Shown: in pieces, positions 47,586 through 58,762 of the stretch | Numbering within the stretch: position 1 is the first letter of the stretch | Layout: each line of letters starts with the position of its first letter | Assembly: GCF_047948215.1 (NCBI RefSeq) | Contig: NC_134463.1 | Coordinates: forward strand, 59,030,201-59,094,200 | Direction of reading: 5' to 3' | Source of the DNA: Lycorma delicatula | Lineage: Eukaryota > Arthropoda > Insecta > Hemiptera > Fulgoridae | Length of the DNA: 64,000 bases | Position numbers and translations under genes: made by a program | The notes under the pieces: generated by a model | Told to the model about the DNA's origin: nothing | Seen by the model: only the letters and a program-made list of their open reading frames with translations | The model's database searches: none

Positions 47586-47926
47586 AAGGTAAATAAATGC
47601 AAAATTTAAATTGTTTTATGTTTTTCTTATTTAATTTATCCGTATAATTCATAAAATTTCATTCCAGCATAACCTACCGATTCTGCAGCGGTTACATTAT
47701 GGGTTTGGTTTTATGTTGCTCAATCTGTATAACAACATTAGTGATAGCATATTCAATATAATAATACAATAATTAAAACAAGCTTTCAATTGAAAAATTA
47801 CATTTGCATTTATCTGACGGATGGATCTGATGTGCTTTTTCCCCAATCTTCTGTCCTTCTACGGGCCCCCCTCCTGAAGGCCTCCAGCGCTCACAAAGAG
47901 GCGTTATCGTTCACTGAGAATGAATG

Positions 47927-49711
47927 GTGTAGACCAAGATATGTAGCCTTATCATATTTTTGAGGTTTATGTTTTGTTTATATAGTGAAGGGGGTTTTTT
48001 TTTTAAGGTAAGAGGTTCACTTTATTTTCTTTCACTACTTCCATTGATCTTACAGAGGATCAGATATTGCTAGATTCATAGCTATAGACATTGATATCTC
48101 TAGCTCATTCTATAAAATAATATTTAGGAACTTTTTTTTACTGCTTAAACGATCGATGAAAGTTAATATCATCGTTATATGTTATTTGGTAAGCTGCACG
48201 TGCATAGAAAAACAAAAATGGAACTAAAATAATTCCCTGCGGTACTCCAGCATAAATTTTTTTTAGCGATCTCCGTATTTTTAAAGCTTTTTCTAGAGTT
48301 GTTGAAGAAAATATTTAATAATTGAAAAATATTGACCGGAGAAAATTGTATTAATTTTCAAAAGACGATCCCCGTGTAATATTTTATTAAACGCTGACTG
48401 ATGTTAAGAAAGGCTGCCGAACAAAAAAATATTAAGAAAATAAAAATAAAGGTTAATATACGTATTTTTAGATTAAGGGAACATCTAACATAAAAATTCT
48501 GCAGTGTTTTTTTTATCAATAACATAACTTTCTGTCAGTTACATACCGTATCTGGGATGTTATCGAAAATGAATTTAAGAAAGAAATTATATTTGTACTT
48601 AAGTTATTTTAGATGAAATCTATTCTTATCGTACTGGTTTAAAGCGATTACTTTATTAATCATTGTATGAAAATAATTAATTTTATGATAAACCAATTTA
48701 TTGTCGGTTTTACATTTAAACCGTATCGAGGCTATTCTTAATGTATGGTAAATGTAAGTGATACACATTCTAGGAAACCTAATAGAAATGTGTTTACTGC
48801 ATACGTAGTTTGGAATCGGGGAGGTGGTTGTCAATTTGAATTCAGAGTAATTTACGGTTCGGAAGATGAATCTCGGTTACTTAATTGGTTAGTAGGTCGG
48901 GTTGATACGCAATTAAGATTTAATTTCTCACAGTCGATGTATTACATTAAATTTGATGTAAATGTATATGACGTATATACTCGTTCCTCTTCAACCCCCT
49001 TTTATCAATTTGCATGATTTCTACCCTTCTTAGTATCGTGTGGTATATACGCATCTATCTACGTCGCGGTCGAGTGTTGAAATTATGTTCAAATTAAGCG
49101 GTTAAATTCACTTCAGTTAACTTTCCCGTATTTGCTTCTCCCTTTCCTCATTCCAGTTAAATGAAAAACTGGCGTTTATTATAATCGCGTGATGTCATAT
49201 TTATAAACCTCATTATACATAACATGAGAATTGAAAGGTTTTTATATGTAATTTTTTTTTTATAAGATTCCTTCTGGGTACTTTAAAAATGTAAATTTCT
49301 TTCATTCCTTTTTTTAAAGATATTCTAATTTATATATATATATATCTATTAAATTTTTAAGAGAATAAGTGTTTTTTTAAATTTATTATAGCTTTTTAAA
49401 ACAGTTATTTAATTATTAAAGAAATTTTGGATTAGACAACGCAACGCGTATTCTTACGGTATCTTTATCAAGAACTTCCCACTCATAGAGGAACAATTAA
49501 TAATGACTTAAATGCTAATTAGGTTTTTAAAACATGGCGAAAATTGTTTTGTTTAAATTAATAAATATTATATTTTATCAAAATATGGCAGAAAGTGGAT
49601 TATAAAGCTGTGAAAAAGCATATACGTATAGGTATATTAACGTCTTAAGTATAATATGATCTCTTGAGACTCCTTCAAAAAGGATCAGAATGAGTTTTTA
49701 AGATACAAAAA
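47927..49711. other. AT-rich non-coding stretch
   Basis: One longer frame (48745-49017) is listed separately. Nothing else is recognised. Confidence 0.5.
48745..49017 (+). CDS. unsupported 90-aa open frame
   Basis: ATG 48745 opens a 90-codon frame of ordinary composition (contains WNRGGGCQFEFRVIYG). I recognise no domain, and no promoter, splice site or polyadenylation context stands out. It may be chance, or one exon of an unknown gene. Confidence 0.15.
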   Translation: MVNVSDTHSRKPNRNVFTAYVVWNRGGGCQFEFRVIYGSEDESRLLNWLVGRVDTQLRFNFSQSMYYIKFDVNVYDVYTRSSSTPFYQFA

Positions 49712-49836
49712 ATTGGTTGTCAAATCATCGTTCGGCGCCTATATGTATAAATTATATTAATCGATATTTAGAAAATTGAAAATGTAACTTATTCTTGTGT
49801 TTGTATTTATGAATGGGCAATTTTAACTAAAAAAAG
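49712..49836. repeat. direct repeat flanking HP1 copy 6, left unit
   Basis: ATTGGTTGTCAAATCATCG, GGCGCCTATATGTATAAAT, AAAATTGAAAATGT and TATGAATGGGCAATTTT recur in the same order at 50481-50608. The unit is about 125 bp. Confidence 0.85.
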
Positions 49837-50480
49837 TCTGTTGTGGACACCACATGACTTCCTTGTACGCCTATTAAATTACATATACACATTTTTTTAA
49901 AATGAAAAGTACATAAAATTTTAATTCGTTAATTACTTCTGATATCTTCTTTTTTTTATTGTTATTAATGAATTAATTATTGTAAAACGTTTTTTTTTTT
50001 TACAATCAGAGGTTAATATTTATTAATAAATCAATATATTTAAATTAAAAAACCGTTAAGAAAAAAAGAAGATGAAATCTGATTCGAACCTGTGTACCTT
50101 CCACTTGAAAGAATCAAATATTTCATTATTTAAAATTTTATTTGGCTACAACTCTTTAACCAATAAAAATAAGTACCACTTGTGACATATCGTTGAAAAG
50201 CTCTTAATGAGGATTTATTACTGCAGTTAAAAAAAAGTCCAAAATCCAAATTTTTTTCGATTTTGAACTTTTTTGGACACTGGTTTTGTCGATTGCAATC
50301 AAAAGGGGAGGTGTACAAATAGATGTTACAGCAGTCCTAAATTTAAAATTTTAACATCCTACGGTTAATCGGTCAAAATGGATTCAGGGATGGTCAAAAT
50401 GGATATTTTCGTTGAAATCTGAAAATCGAAGTTTTTTTGCGATCACAATACTTTCTTTACTTCGTAGAAGGAAGTAAAAC
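49837..50480 (-). mobile_element. HP1 element copy 6 (short form, nearly complete)
   Basis: It begins TCTGTTGTGGACACCACATG and ACTTCCTTGTACGCC, and ends with CACAATACTTTCTTTACTTC and GTAGAAGGAAGTAAAA. It lacks the long-subfamily insert and about 60 bp around the usual TACGTACG words. The reverse T-arm CTGATTCGAACCTGTG lies near 50079. Confidence 0.9.
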
Positions 50481-50608
50481 ATTGGATTGCCAAATCATCG
50501 TTTGGCGCTTATAAGTATAAATCATGTCATTCGTTATTTATAAAATTGAAAATGTTAACTTATTCTTGTTAATAATTATGAATGGGAAATTTTTACGTAA
50601 ATAAAATA
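50481..50608. repeat. direct repeat flanking HP1 copy 6, right unit
   Basis: The partner of 49712-49836 starts directly after the HP1 end. It is far too long to be a target-site duplication. Confidence 0.85.
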
Positions 50609-51631
50609 GTCACTTATTCTTGAAAATTAATAGTAGTCACCCCCACCAAATTAGACAGCAGAAGTGTATTCGTATATTTCAACACAACAATCGGCTTACA
50701 AGAAAGGGCTTTATTATGCTTCCTTTAGCTGTTTTATTAAATTTCCGAACCGTTTAAAAAATGTACCCACCAATTTATTTAAGATATAATTAGAAGATTT
50801 TTATTTATAGATACCTAGTAAAATATTTGTTGATGAATTTTTAAACATCAGTTTTTAAAAAAACCTGCTTCCTGTACAGAGTGTCTATGTACAAATGTAT
50901 ATGTGTTCAATTAATTTTCATTGACATACTTCATTTATTTTTAATTCTGAATTACTTTGTAATTATATTTTTTATTTATTTATTGAGAGTATCTTTATCT
51001 CAATATTATTTTACGTGTTTATATTTTAAATAAATAGTAAGGTCTTTAACTATTTCTAAATGTATTTTCTATAATTAACTGTGAATTTTATGATGCTATT
51101 TTGAGAAGATTTACCATAGTTTCCTTTGATCCAACCAAGTAAACACTTGGACAGTCTTTATTATAATAAAAATTTTATTTTTATTTGCGGGTTATAGCAC
51201 ACCACCCATTCCTAACGTGATTTATATGATCTATTTTTTATGTACCGATCGGAATAAATTAAAAATAATAAAATTAATTTATGTTATAATAATTAATAAT
51301 AAATAATAATAAAATTAATTTAAATCATATTTATTTTTGTACCGATCAGAATAAAATTAATTTATATATAACTTCATATTACATTTAATGTACGTGTAGC
51401 ATAGTTTTACCAGTAATTTATGGTAACGATGTAAATTTAAGAATATTGTAGATATTTTATTAACTTATAATATTGACTAAATTTTTATAAAAAACACTAA
51501 AGCAAATTACAATATAATATATTGATAAAGATCAGCGTGTTTTTTCTTCCTTTTTTTTTAAAAAAAGCAAACTTTCAAAATAGAATTTTAGTTTTTAATA
51601 GTGTAAGAAATATATTTTTCAACGAAACAGT
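50609..51631. other. AT-rich non-coding stretch
   Basis: No gene or repeat with a partner is recognised; there are local tandem ATTAATTT words near 51260-51360. Confidence 0.55.
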
Positions 51632-51790
51632 TACAAAAGCTGGCTTCGTGGCGCCAGAGGTATCGCCTCGGCCTTTCACCTGGAGGTCCTGGGTTCAGCC
51701 GATCAGGCATGGCATTTTTCACACACGCTATAAAAACATTCATTTCATCTTCTGCGGAAAAAATGCTTAACTACGGACCTGGACGTTAAA
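51632..51790 (+). mobile_element. SINE-B copy 5
   Basis: Head GGCTTCGTGGCGCCAGAGG, GCCTCGGCCTTTCACCTGGA, a B box with a deletion (GGGTTCAGCCG), CAGGCATGGCATTTTTCACA and the tail CTTAACTACGGACCTGGACG then poly-A. Confidence 0.87.
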
Positions 51791-52310
51791 AAAAAAATAG
51801 AAAAACGTTACTAGAAGTTGATACTGATTTACTGATGCAATTAACCGAAATTTTAAGATAATCGTAAATAGGGTAAAAACAGGATAATAGTCTTTAACTA
51901 TTTAAACTGAAATCGATTCATTAATTGCAACGCTTCATAAGCGACGTTTGAACATGCCTGAATAAGTACAGAGATTTGAAAAATTTCTTCTTCGATCATG
52001 TTTTTTAAGTCTTCATCAGTATTTAGATTTTCAGAATGAAGTTCCTTAAAATTAATATTAGGCTATGGTGCTCCGTTGTTGAGAAAAAGACTTTATTAAT
52101 ATTTTCTATTCCTAAATGTCTTAAAAGTTATCAAAATATATCTTGCAAATCAACGAATTTCATCTTCCTGTATCTTATCTTGTTTTATGGGAACTTCTTT
52201 TTCATTATACGGAGTAAATTCTGTTGCCACTCTGATCCCTCTGGTTTCTGTTCGACCTAAACTATCCATTTCGTTTACCACAACCCTTTACTTATTTAAT
52301 TTTTTTTTTT
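51791..52310. other. AT-rich non-coding stretch
   Basis: The frames 52036-52260 and 52187-52414 overlap each other and run into the next repeats. No domain is recognised. Confidence 0.5.
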
Positions 52311-52372
52311 GTAAAATGTGTTTATGTATTTTAATAGGCGTGCAAGGAAGTTATGTGGTGTCCACATCAAAA
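52311..52372 (+). mobile_element. HP1 terminal fragment (copy 8)
   Basis: AATAGGCGTGCAAGGAAGTT then ATGTGGTGTCCACATCAA is the HP1 right end with its hairpin; everything upstream is missing. Confidence 0.85.
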
Positions 52373-52655
52373 TCTTTTCTGTTTAACCTCCGGAACCATC
52401 GTAAGGTATTCTGAAGATTAATGAGGTTGATATGTATGAATATAAATGAAGCGTAGTCTTGTACAGTCTCAGGTCGACCATTCCTGAGATGTGTGTTAAT
52501 TGAAACTCAACCACCAAAGAACACCGGTATCCACGATCTACTATTCAAATCGGTATAAAAGTAACTGCCTAATCTGAACCTTAGAACTCTCGAATTCGAA
52601 ATCAGCTGATTTGTGATGACGAGTTCACCACTAGACCAACCCGGTCGGTTACATG
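52373..52655 (-). mobile_element. SINE-A copy 8
   Basis: Reverse orientation: tail complement TCTGTTTAACCTCCGGAACC, body complement AAAGAACACCGGTATCCACG, head complement CACTAGACCAACCCGGTCGG. It directly adjoins the HP1 fragment on one side and HP3 on the other. Confidence 0.9.
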
Positions 52656-52810
52656 CATACCTATGTATGTACGAACATATCCGTTTTTGGGGTCTCTGGG
52701 TAATAAAACGTCGAGAAATGAAAAAAAACTATACCCCAATTTTTGATTGATTACTATACTTTCCTTCAAACCTCATATCTATAGAGATATAGTACCAGGA
52801 AAGAAAAAAA
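52656..52810 (+). mobile_element. HP3 element copy 2 (right end)
   Basis: It matches the end of copy 1 and finishes in a hairpin: TTTCCT (about 52761) with AGGAAA (about 52797), enclosing ATATCT-ATAG-AGATAT (52775-52790), then an A-run. The end design resembles HP1 and HP2 read in reverse. Confidence 0.6.
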
Positions 52811-54130
52811 AAGAAAAAGTAATAAGTATTAAAATCTAGAAATCTTCGTGCCCAGTCTTAAACTTGACCGATCGATCTTCCGATTTTTAGTCGTTTAAAG
52901 TGTTTGGATTTTGCTTTATTAAACCGGTTCTCGTAGATAACCGAAGTTAAAGAACGGTCGTTGAAATTCCTCTTCACGTGATGTTTGCATTAATAGTCAT
53001 TATATTGATAGTAATTCTAAATAGTCATTAGCTGATGGCTATAACAGTCGATGGCATTTTAAAGAAAAAATCGTTACTAGCTTTTTTCCGTTAAAAACTT
53101 TCATGTAGATTTGATCATTAAACTTATATAATGGTGGCTGCGCAATTTCCATGCAAGTTGTTAACATTTATTATTAGCTAATGACCATAATATTAAATCG
53201 CTCTTTAAATGTAATGAAAATATTGATTTTTTCCGTTGATAAAGAAGATTATTACGTATAAGTATGTTTTAATAAATTTGATGGATTTAATAAATTTTAT
53301 GGGTTTAATAAATTTATTATTTAATTGTTTGTTATAGTATTGATTTTTTTTTCGGATATTAAAAGAAATTAGTTGAATGGAAGTAGATACTCACTTTTTA
53401 ACGCTGAAACGAAGCGTTGTAATTGGAAATAATATTTAAACGATACCTTGAACTGAAGTAAAAAAAAGTTTCGCTAAGAAGGTTTCCTATGCTGAATAGT
53501 CAAAATGATAAAAATATTCGTTGTTTATTATGGGCTCTAGAAATTAATAAATTCATTATATAAATTTTTAAGTAGATATTTTCGCTTTGCATATTTTATT
53601 ATTAAAAAAAAAAACTAATTCCATGCCTGGTATAGAAAAACTGATTTTAGGCGCCAAGTAAATATTTCACTCTCTCTCGGCATGAAAAATGATATTTTTT
53701 CATATAAACCCGCTAGGGAAGCATTTTAATAATTAAATTACTAGAATAAAAACAGGTTAAAAAAGCTTTTTACTAGAACGTATTTTTTTTATAAGATAGA
53801 AAGGTGTGTTTTCCTTTTTACTATTAATATTTTTATTTATTTATCTTCTCCTTAATCTTAATTTATTTTATCATAGATAAAAAATTTGTTGAAAATTATG
53901 TTAAGATACGATTCGCTTCAAACATATATATTCTAAAAAAAAAGATGAATAAATAAAAACTTAATATTAGCTATAATACAGTTTATAACGTTTGATATAA
54001 GTTAGTTTTTAACGGGAGATATGAAGTCGCGCAACCCAAATGACAACAAATTGTTTTTTAGAAAGCCCCTTTTTATTAATTTACAAAATAATATTAACAT
54101 TTACAAAAGTATTACTTACAAGTTTATATG
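52811..54130. other. AT-rich non-coding stretch
   Basis: No gene or repeat is recognised. Confidence 0.55.
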
Positions 54131-55480
54131 TCCGCCATGATTTTCAATCCATGTATCAACGTTTTTTCTTAAATTGTATGCGACTTCTTTCAGTGCAGCA
54201 GCCAGTGATAATCGATATACATTCCTCAATATTTTGTTTAAATTCATCAAGTTTATGCGGGTTGTTTTAGTACACATTATCTTTCAAAAAGCCTCACAAA
54301 TAAAAATCGGAACCGTTGAACGAGGGGGTCATAGACCACGAGAAATCCGATCATTGAAGAAATCGAGAAGAAATTGTATGCTACTGTTCGCCGTGTGTGC
54401 AGCAGCTGTTCCGTCTTGTAGCCAGCAATCACGCTCCATCCGTATGTAGCAAAACTGTAAACTGCATGATTATTTCATGATATCGTTCAGCTGTAGTGGT
54501 CTTCGAAAAAAAGATAGGTCCTACAATATTCCGACAAGATACGCCACACCATACTCCAATTTTCTGCAAATACAACGGCTGTTCATGGGACACATGTGGA
54601 TTCTCTGAAGACCATATTCTGTAATTTTGACTGTTAACATATCCTCTGAGATAAAACTTAAGCTTAATCGCTGAAAAAAACTTGTCCAGAACAGATATGT
54701 CATTTCGAATGAAACCTCTAAACCACCGATAATACTGCATTCGTTTCTCCTTATTTAGTTCTTAGAGCTGATGACTTACGTTAATCCGGTACGGATGTAA
54801 TTTTAGAACTTTAGTAGCCTTATGAACACTTCCGTAAGATAGCCCAATCTGGTTAGAAAGTTTTCGAAGTAACTATTTTGGAGAACGGAAAGGGTTTCAT
54901 TTATCGTCTGCACACTGTCATTATTTGACCCACCGGGTTTGTCTAGTGCTGAACGCGTCTTTGCAAGCCAGCTGATTTCGAAGTCGAGAGTTCCAATGTT
55001 CAAAACCTTTATTCGGATTTGAATACTAGATCGTGGATACCGGTGTTCTTTGGTGGTTGGGGTTCAATTAACCACACATCTGGACGACCTGAGTCTGTAC
55101 AAGACTACACTTCATTTACATTCATACACATCATCCTCATTCATCCTCTGAAGTAATACCTGACGGTGATTCCCGGAGGCCAAAAAAAAAAAGAACTGTC
55201 GTCATTTAAAACACTAGACGGCCGGTACGCTTATGGTCTTGCACAATACCCGCATCCCGAAAATGACTAAATACGTTTGTTTAGTGTATATAGTGGATTT
55301 GTTTGACACATTAGCATCTGGAAAAGCGTCTAAAAAATGTTCTAGACACTTCCGTACGATTTCGATTCACAGTAACTCATAACAATAAAGATCGTTGTTT
55401 TTGTGTAAAAGATATTATTGTTCCGACTAAACAAACTGCTTGGTTCCACGCCCACTGTTGCCCGGAGGTGTGATTTAGCA
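54131..55480 (-). pseudogene. mariner-family transposase, nearly full length but decayed, split by SINE-A
   Basis: Read on the minus strand, fragments run in order from an N-terminal helix-turn-helix part (YCESKSYGSV, near 55350-55380; SVQTINETLSVL near 54890-54920) through SENPHVSHEQPL (near 54590) and VGPIFFSKTTTAERYHE (near 54490-54530) to LQDGTAAHTAN (near 54400) and NNPHKLDEFKQNIEE (near 54230-54270). The first catalytic Asp is lost (FSAIKLKF instead of FSDE), and several stops and frameshifts occur. The 103-aa frame at 54429-54740 is the longest surviving piece. It is closely related to the copy at 46.4 kb. Confidence 0.85.
54914..55207 (+). mobile_element. SINE-A copy 9 inside mariner, with target-site duplication
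   Basis: ACTGTCATTATTT (54914-54926) and ACTGTCGTCATTT (55195-55207) flank the SINE, 13 bp with two mismatches. The head ACCCACCGGGTTTGTCTAG and tail CCTCTGAAGTAATACCTGA then GGAGGCC plus poly-A are clear. It has small internal deletions (after GTTCAAAACC and in the CACATCTGG region). Confidence 0.92.
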
Positions 55481-56904
55481 GTACTACCATACCCTATTCT
55501 GTTACACAAAAAATTACCCTAATTAAAATATCTTTTACAAATTAACTGTCATTCCTACAAAGCAGAAACATTTGGGTTGGGTGACTTTAAGATCACCCTT
55601 ATATGTTCGTAACTTATAAGTATACATTAATACTGTTCTATATACGGTAGCAGATCCGTTCATTTCATTCTAGACATTTAATCGGCATCATATGTATCCT
55701 TAATATTCTAAATTGAATCTTTAATGACCTTACTAAATCGCATATTGATTTTTTTGACAATAGCATAACAACATGTTTTCTGAACTTTATTTAATCCTCA
55801 CATTTTTCCTTGTTTCATGTTAGATAAAAAAAAAAATTGTAAATATTTACATATATATTAATATACATATACTCGTATGTAATAATTTTTATATTTGTAT
55901 ATATATATATATAATATTTTTTTTTGTGGCAAAACATGTAAATAAAACAAGAATGCTATAATAACAAAGGCATAAAAATACATTACTACCCTAATACATA
56001 ATATCAAAACCCGGTTACTACGTCTACGAAATTTGCATGTATCCTTTGAGACGCTATAAAGATAAAAAACTAAATTTATCAAAAGAGCGGGTGAAGTAAT
56101 TGATTTGTAAAGATAACAATTGCAGTACAGATAGTAGAAAAACCAAAAAAGTATTGAAACTTAGTAAAGAAACATTTGGCTGATATTAAATAAAGAAGAC
56201 CAAAGAAATCAACTGCCGTATAACTTTGCAAACAAACTCGTCACTAAATTAGTAATATCAAACCAGAAACGATATTTTGGATACGTGTTCATATTAAACA
56301 AATGTTCGTTCTGGTAAACTTATCAATAATCATGCAAAAACATCGTTGTTGGGTAACGATAAAGAAACCAATATCTTTTAGCCATTTTTAATTTAAAATT
56401 TATTAAAAAAAACATCTTTTGAAAGGTTTCTATTATAACATTAAATGGTTAGCCCCTTCCTCAAATTTTGTCCATGAGTAGAAATAACTGTTTCATTGGT
56501 TAATATTCATGCTATCTTTATCTTTTTCGTGAAAACTTTTTATCTTATTCAAAACTAAATAAAAGACATGGTCTTGATGGGTAATCCCAGTTTGAAATTA
56601 ATGAGGTTTAGATGTTCAGCCAAACTCACGTTTCTAATTTGAATTTTCTACTGCAGCAACAACAGTTACTTGTATTATTTTTTTATTCCTGTTCTTAAAA
56701 CGCTGTTCAATGCTTTTTTTGTTATTTTACAGTTTATTAATCAATTAATATTTGTTATTTCTTTCTGTTTTTAGAATATATATATATATAAATACTTTTT
56801 TCCTTATATAAACTTTTCTTCCAGTGTCTTATGATGATAATTGGTTAACAACCGAAACGTGCATTTAGTTTTATATCAAGTAACATAAAAGGATTAAATT
56901 TTGT
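55481..56904. other. AT-rich non-coding stretch
   Basis: No gene is recognised. Short TA microsatellites lie near 55896-55911 and 56776-56790. Confidence 0.55.
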
Positions 56905-57288
56905 TTTTTTAATGAATATCTTTAATATCTTAACTCCCTTAGCCTCTTAGCCCCTTAAAGGGGCTAGGGCTCGATCTTGGCTTAAAGCCTTCGCAGAGAT
57001 AACGCGAATGTATCTTGAAAATATGAAAGCAATCGGTTGGTTGGTTCTCGTGTGATGCTATTGCAAACAGACAAACTTTCGCATCTTATATTATATAAAG
57101 CCGAAAGTTTGTCTGCAAACAAACAGACATCCGACAGTCTGGCATCACGCAATAACCACCCGACTGATTGCTTTTAAATTTTCAGCGTACATTTATGTTA
57201 TCCCAGGCAAGGTTTTAAGGCATAGATCAAGACCCTTGCCCTCTTGGGGATGAAGTTGTGAATTAAAAATATTCATTAAAGAAAAAAA
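56905..57288. mobile_element. long inverted-repeat (foldback) element
   Basis: Two arms of about 180 bp are inverted around a centre near 57090. The outer ends are TTTAATGAATATCTTTAAT (left) and, read in reverse, TTTAATGAATATTTTTAAT (right); the inner ends are CAGACAAACTTTCG and CGAAAGTTTGTCTG. Between them GGGGCTAGGGCTCGATCTTG pairs with the complement of the right arm's CAAGACCCTTGCCC words, imperfectly. No ORF. It is a MITE/foldback-type element or a palindromic non-autonomous transposon. Confidence 0.8.
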
Positions 57289-57330
57289 AGAAGATTAATA
57301 CGTTTACTTCATTATTATACTTCTGTCACT

Positions 57331-57657
57331 ATGACAACAGAAATAAATTATGAATTTTTCATCGTCAAAGTTGTGTGTACCTTAGTTGTCATAATTACTT
57401 TAATTGTTATTTATCGATATTATTCTCACAATGATGAGGATAACGAAGAATGCAAGAGTCCAGCGAGCGGACCCCGCACAGTAGATGCGGATGGCGTGCT
57501 CTGCGGCCCTGGGGTAGACCCTGATGCCCCGGAAGCCCCTTGGTCGGCTTCAGGTTCCCTAGGCCGACTCGGGCCCCGGGGGTCCATGGAGTGGAGCCCC
57601 TTGGCTAGACGGTACAGCGAGCAAGTGAGCCCCGACCGGGGTAATAATAATTACTAA
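57331..57657 (+). CDS. hypothetical 108-aa protein with one predicted membrane segment
   Basis: ATG 57331 to TAA 57657. Residues ~9-30 are strongly hydrophobic (FFIVKVVCTLVVIITLIVIY), followed by an acidic stretch (HNDEDNEE). From about residue 43 the DNA becomes abruptly GC-rich and the protein becomes Gly/Pro/Ser/Asp-rich (SPASGPRTVDADG, GSLGRLGPRG). The composition break at about 57460 suggests that a GC-rich mobile fragment may supply the C-terminus; it ends in a short AAT repeat. It could be a small membrane protein with an inserted tail, or a chance ORF. No family recognised. Confidence 0.3.
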   Translation: MTTEINYEFFIVKVVCTLVVIITLIVIYRYYSHNDEDNEECKSPASGPRTVDADGVLCGPGVDPDAPEAPWSASGSLGRLGPRGSMEWSPLARRYSEQVSPDRGNNNY

Positions 57658-58671
57658 GATAAGAATGTATAAGTTATCTTTCTTATAAATAAATTTTAGA
57701 AAAGAAGTAAATTAACTTATAAATAAATTATAAACTAATAACTCAATAATTATTTAATTATTTGTAAATTGATTTATCTATTTATTTATATAAAAGTAAA
57801 TTACTCAAAATAATAATAATAATAAACATACTTGAACCATAGCGATATTGTGGGGTTGGACAAGCGAGGTAGGGTGGTGGGTCCTCATCTCAATAATTGT
57901 TCTTCAAGAACAAGAAAGCATCTTGGCAGCATTATTATTATCATTAAAAAGATTGAATTCAGGTTTGGTCAAATCGATTTATATACACGGTTTATTTAAT
58001 TATAAAATAAAAAATATCGTGTCTGTTGACTTTTCTACTCCCAACATACATTTTTATATCGTATAAAAATGTAATATCGTTAAATGTATTAACTTTGAAG
58101 GTTAATAGGTTTTTTAACTTAAATCCACCTTTTTAAAAAAAATAATAATAATTTTTTTACATTGGTTTTATTTTTCTTTAAGTTTGTTATCTTGTTATTA
58201 ATTTTTTTTTGTAGTTTTAATTTTCTGTTTAGTATGGATAGTAGGCTAATGAAAATGCTGTGTGTATGAAAACTGCAATTATAAAAATTGGAGTCTTGTT
58301 TTTACAATTTATGAATACACAATATAAAAGTGGATGCATGTTATCTATTATTAGTACTACTATTACACTACGACCAAATCTGTAATGTTTTTTTGTTTTA
58401 CGAAAAATATAATGCCTTAAATATTACTTTTTTAACTGACAATTAATTTTTTACTAAATTTTTATTAGAGATGGGTTAAATGTATAAAAAAATAAACTGA
58501 ATGAGGACTTTTGGAATGAAGACCTTTCGATGATAAAATGTATAAGTACTTTTTATTGCTTAATTATTTAATATATTGCTAGAAAGATAATTTCCATTAT
58601 TAATATCTTCTGGTATTATAATATTATATTAAATTATAATGTTTAATTTTTGCAAAATCAAAAATTGATTG
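57658..58671. other. AT-rich non-coding stretch
   Basis: The 72-aa frame at 57848-58066 has no motif. The direct repeat at 58160-58290 is listed separately. Confidence 0.5.
58160..58290. repeat. direct repeat, unit 1
   Basis: TTTTATTTTTCTTTAAGTTT, a T-rich stretch, TGTTTAGTATGGATAGTAGG and GTGTATGAAAA recur in the same order at 59068-59190. Confidence 0.7.
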
Positions 58672-58762
58672 AGTAGGTAGCGTCTCGGCTTTTCTTGCAG
58701 AGATCCCGGGTTCGAATGCCGGTCAAGCATGGCATCTTTTCATACGCTATCAATATCCACCG
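58672..58762 (+). mobile_element. SINE-B copy 6, truncated
   Basis: GGTAGCGTCTCGGCTTTTCT, B box GGGTTCGAATGCC, CAAGCATGGCATCTTTTCAT. Both the head start and the tail are missing. Confidence 0.82.

Larger units (their letters stand above)
46216..47926 (+). mobile_element. hAT-like element copy 2, carrying a mariner
   Basis: The left terminus CATTGATTCTCAAACG (46216-46231) is mirrored by the right terminus; read in reverse, 47911-47926 is CATTCATTCTCAGTGA. The left ~150 bp and the right 47728-47905 (AAGCTTTCAATTGAAAAATT, GGCCTCCAGCGC) match the copy at 5277-6498, but a mariner replaces about 140 bp in the middle. The flanking 8-mers (CGAAAGAC and GTGTAGAC) match only partly. Confidence 0.65.

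Noticed and set aside
54174..54449. 91-aa plus-strand frame
   Set aside because: Shadow of the minus-strand mariner.
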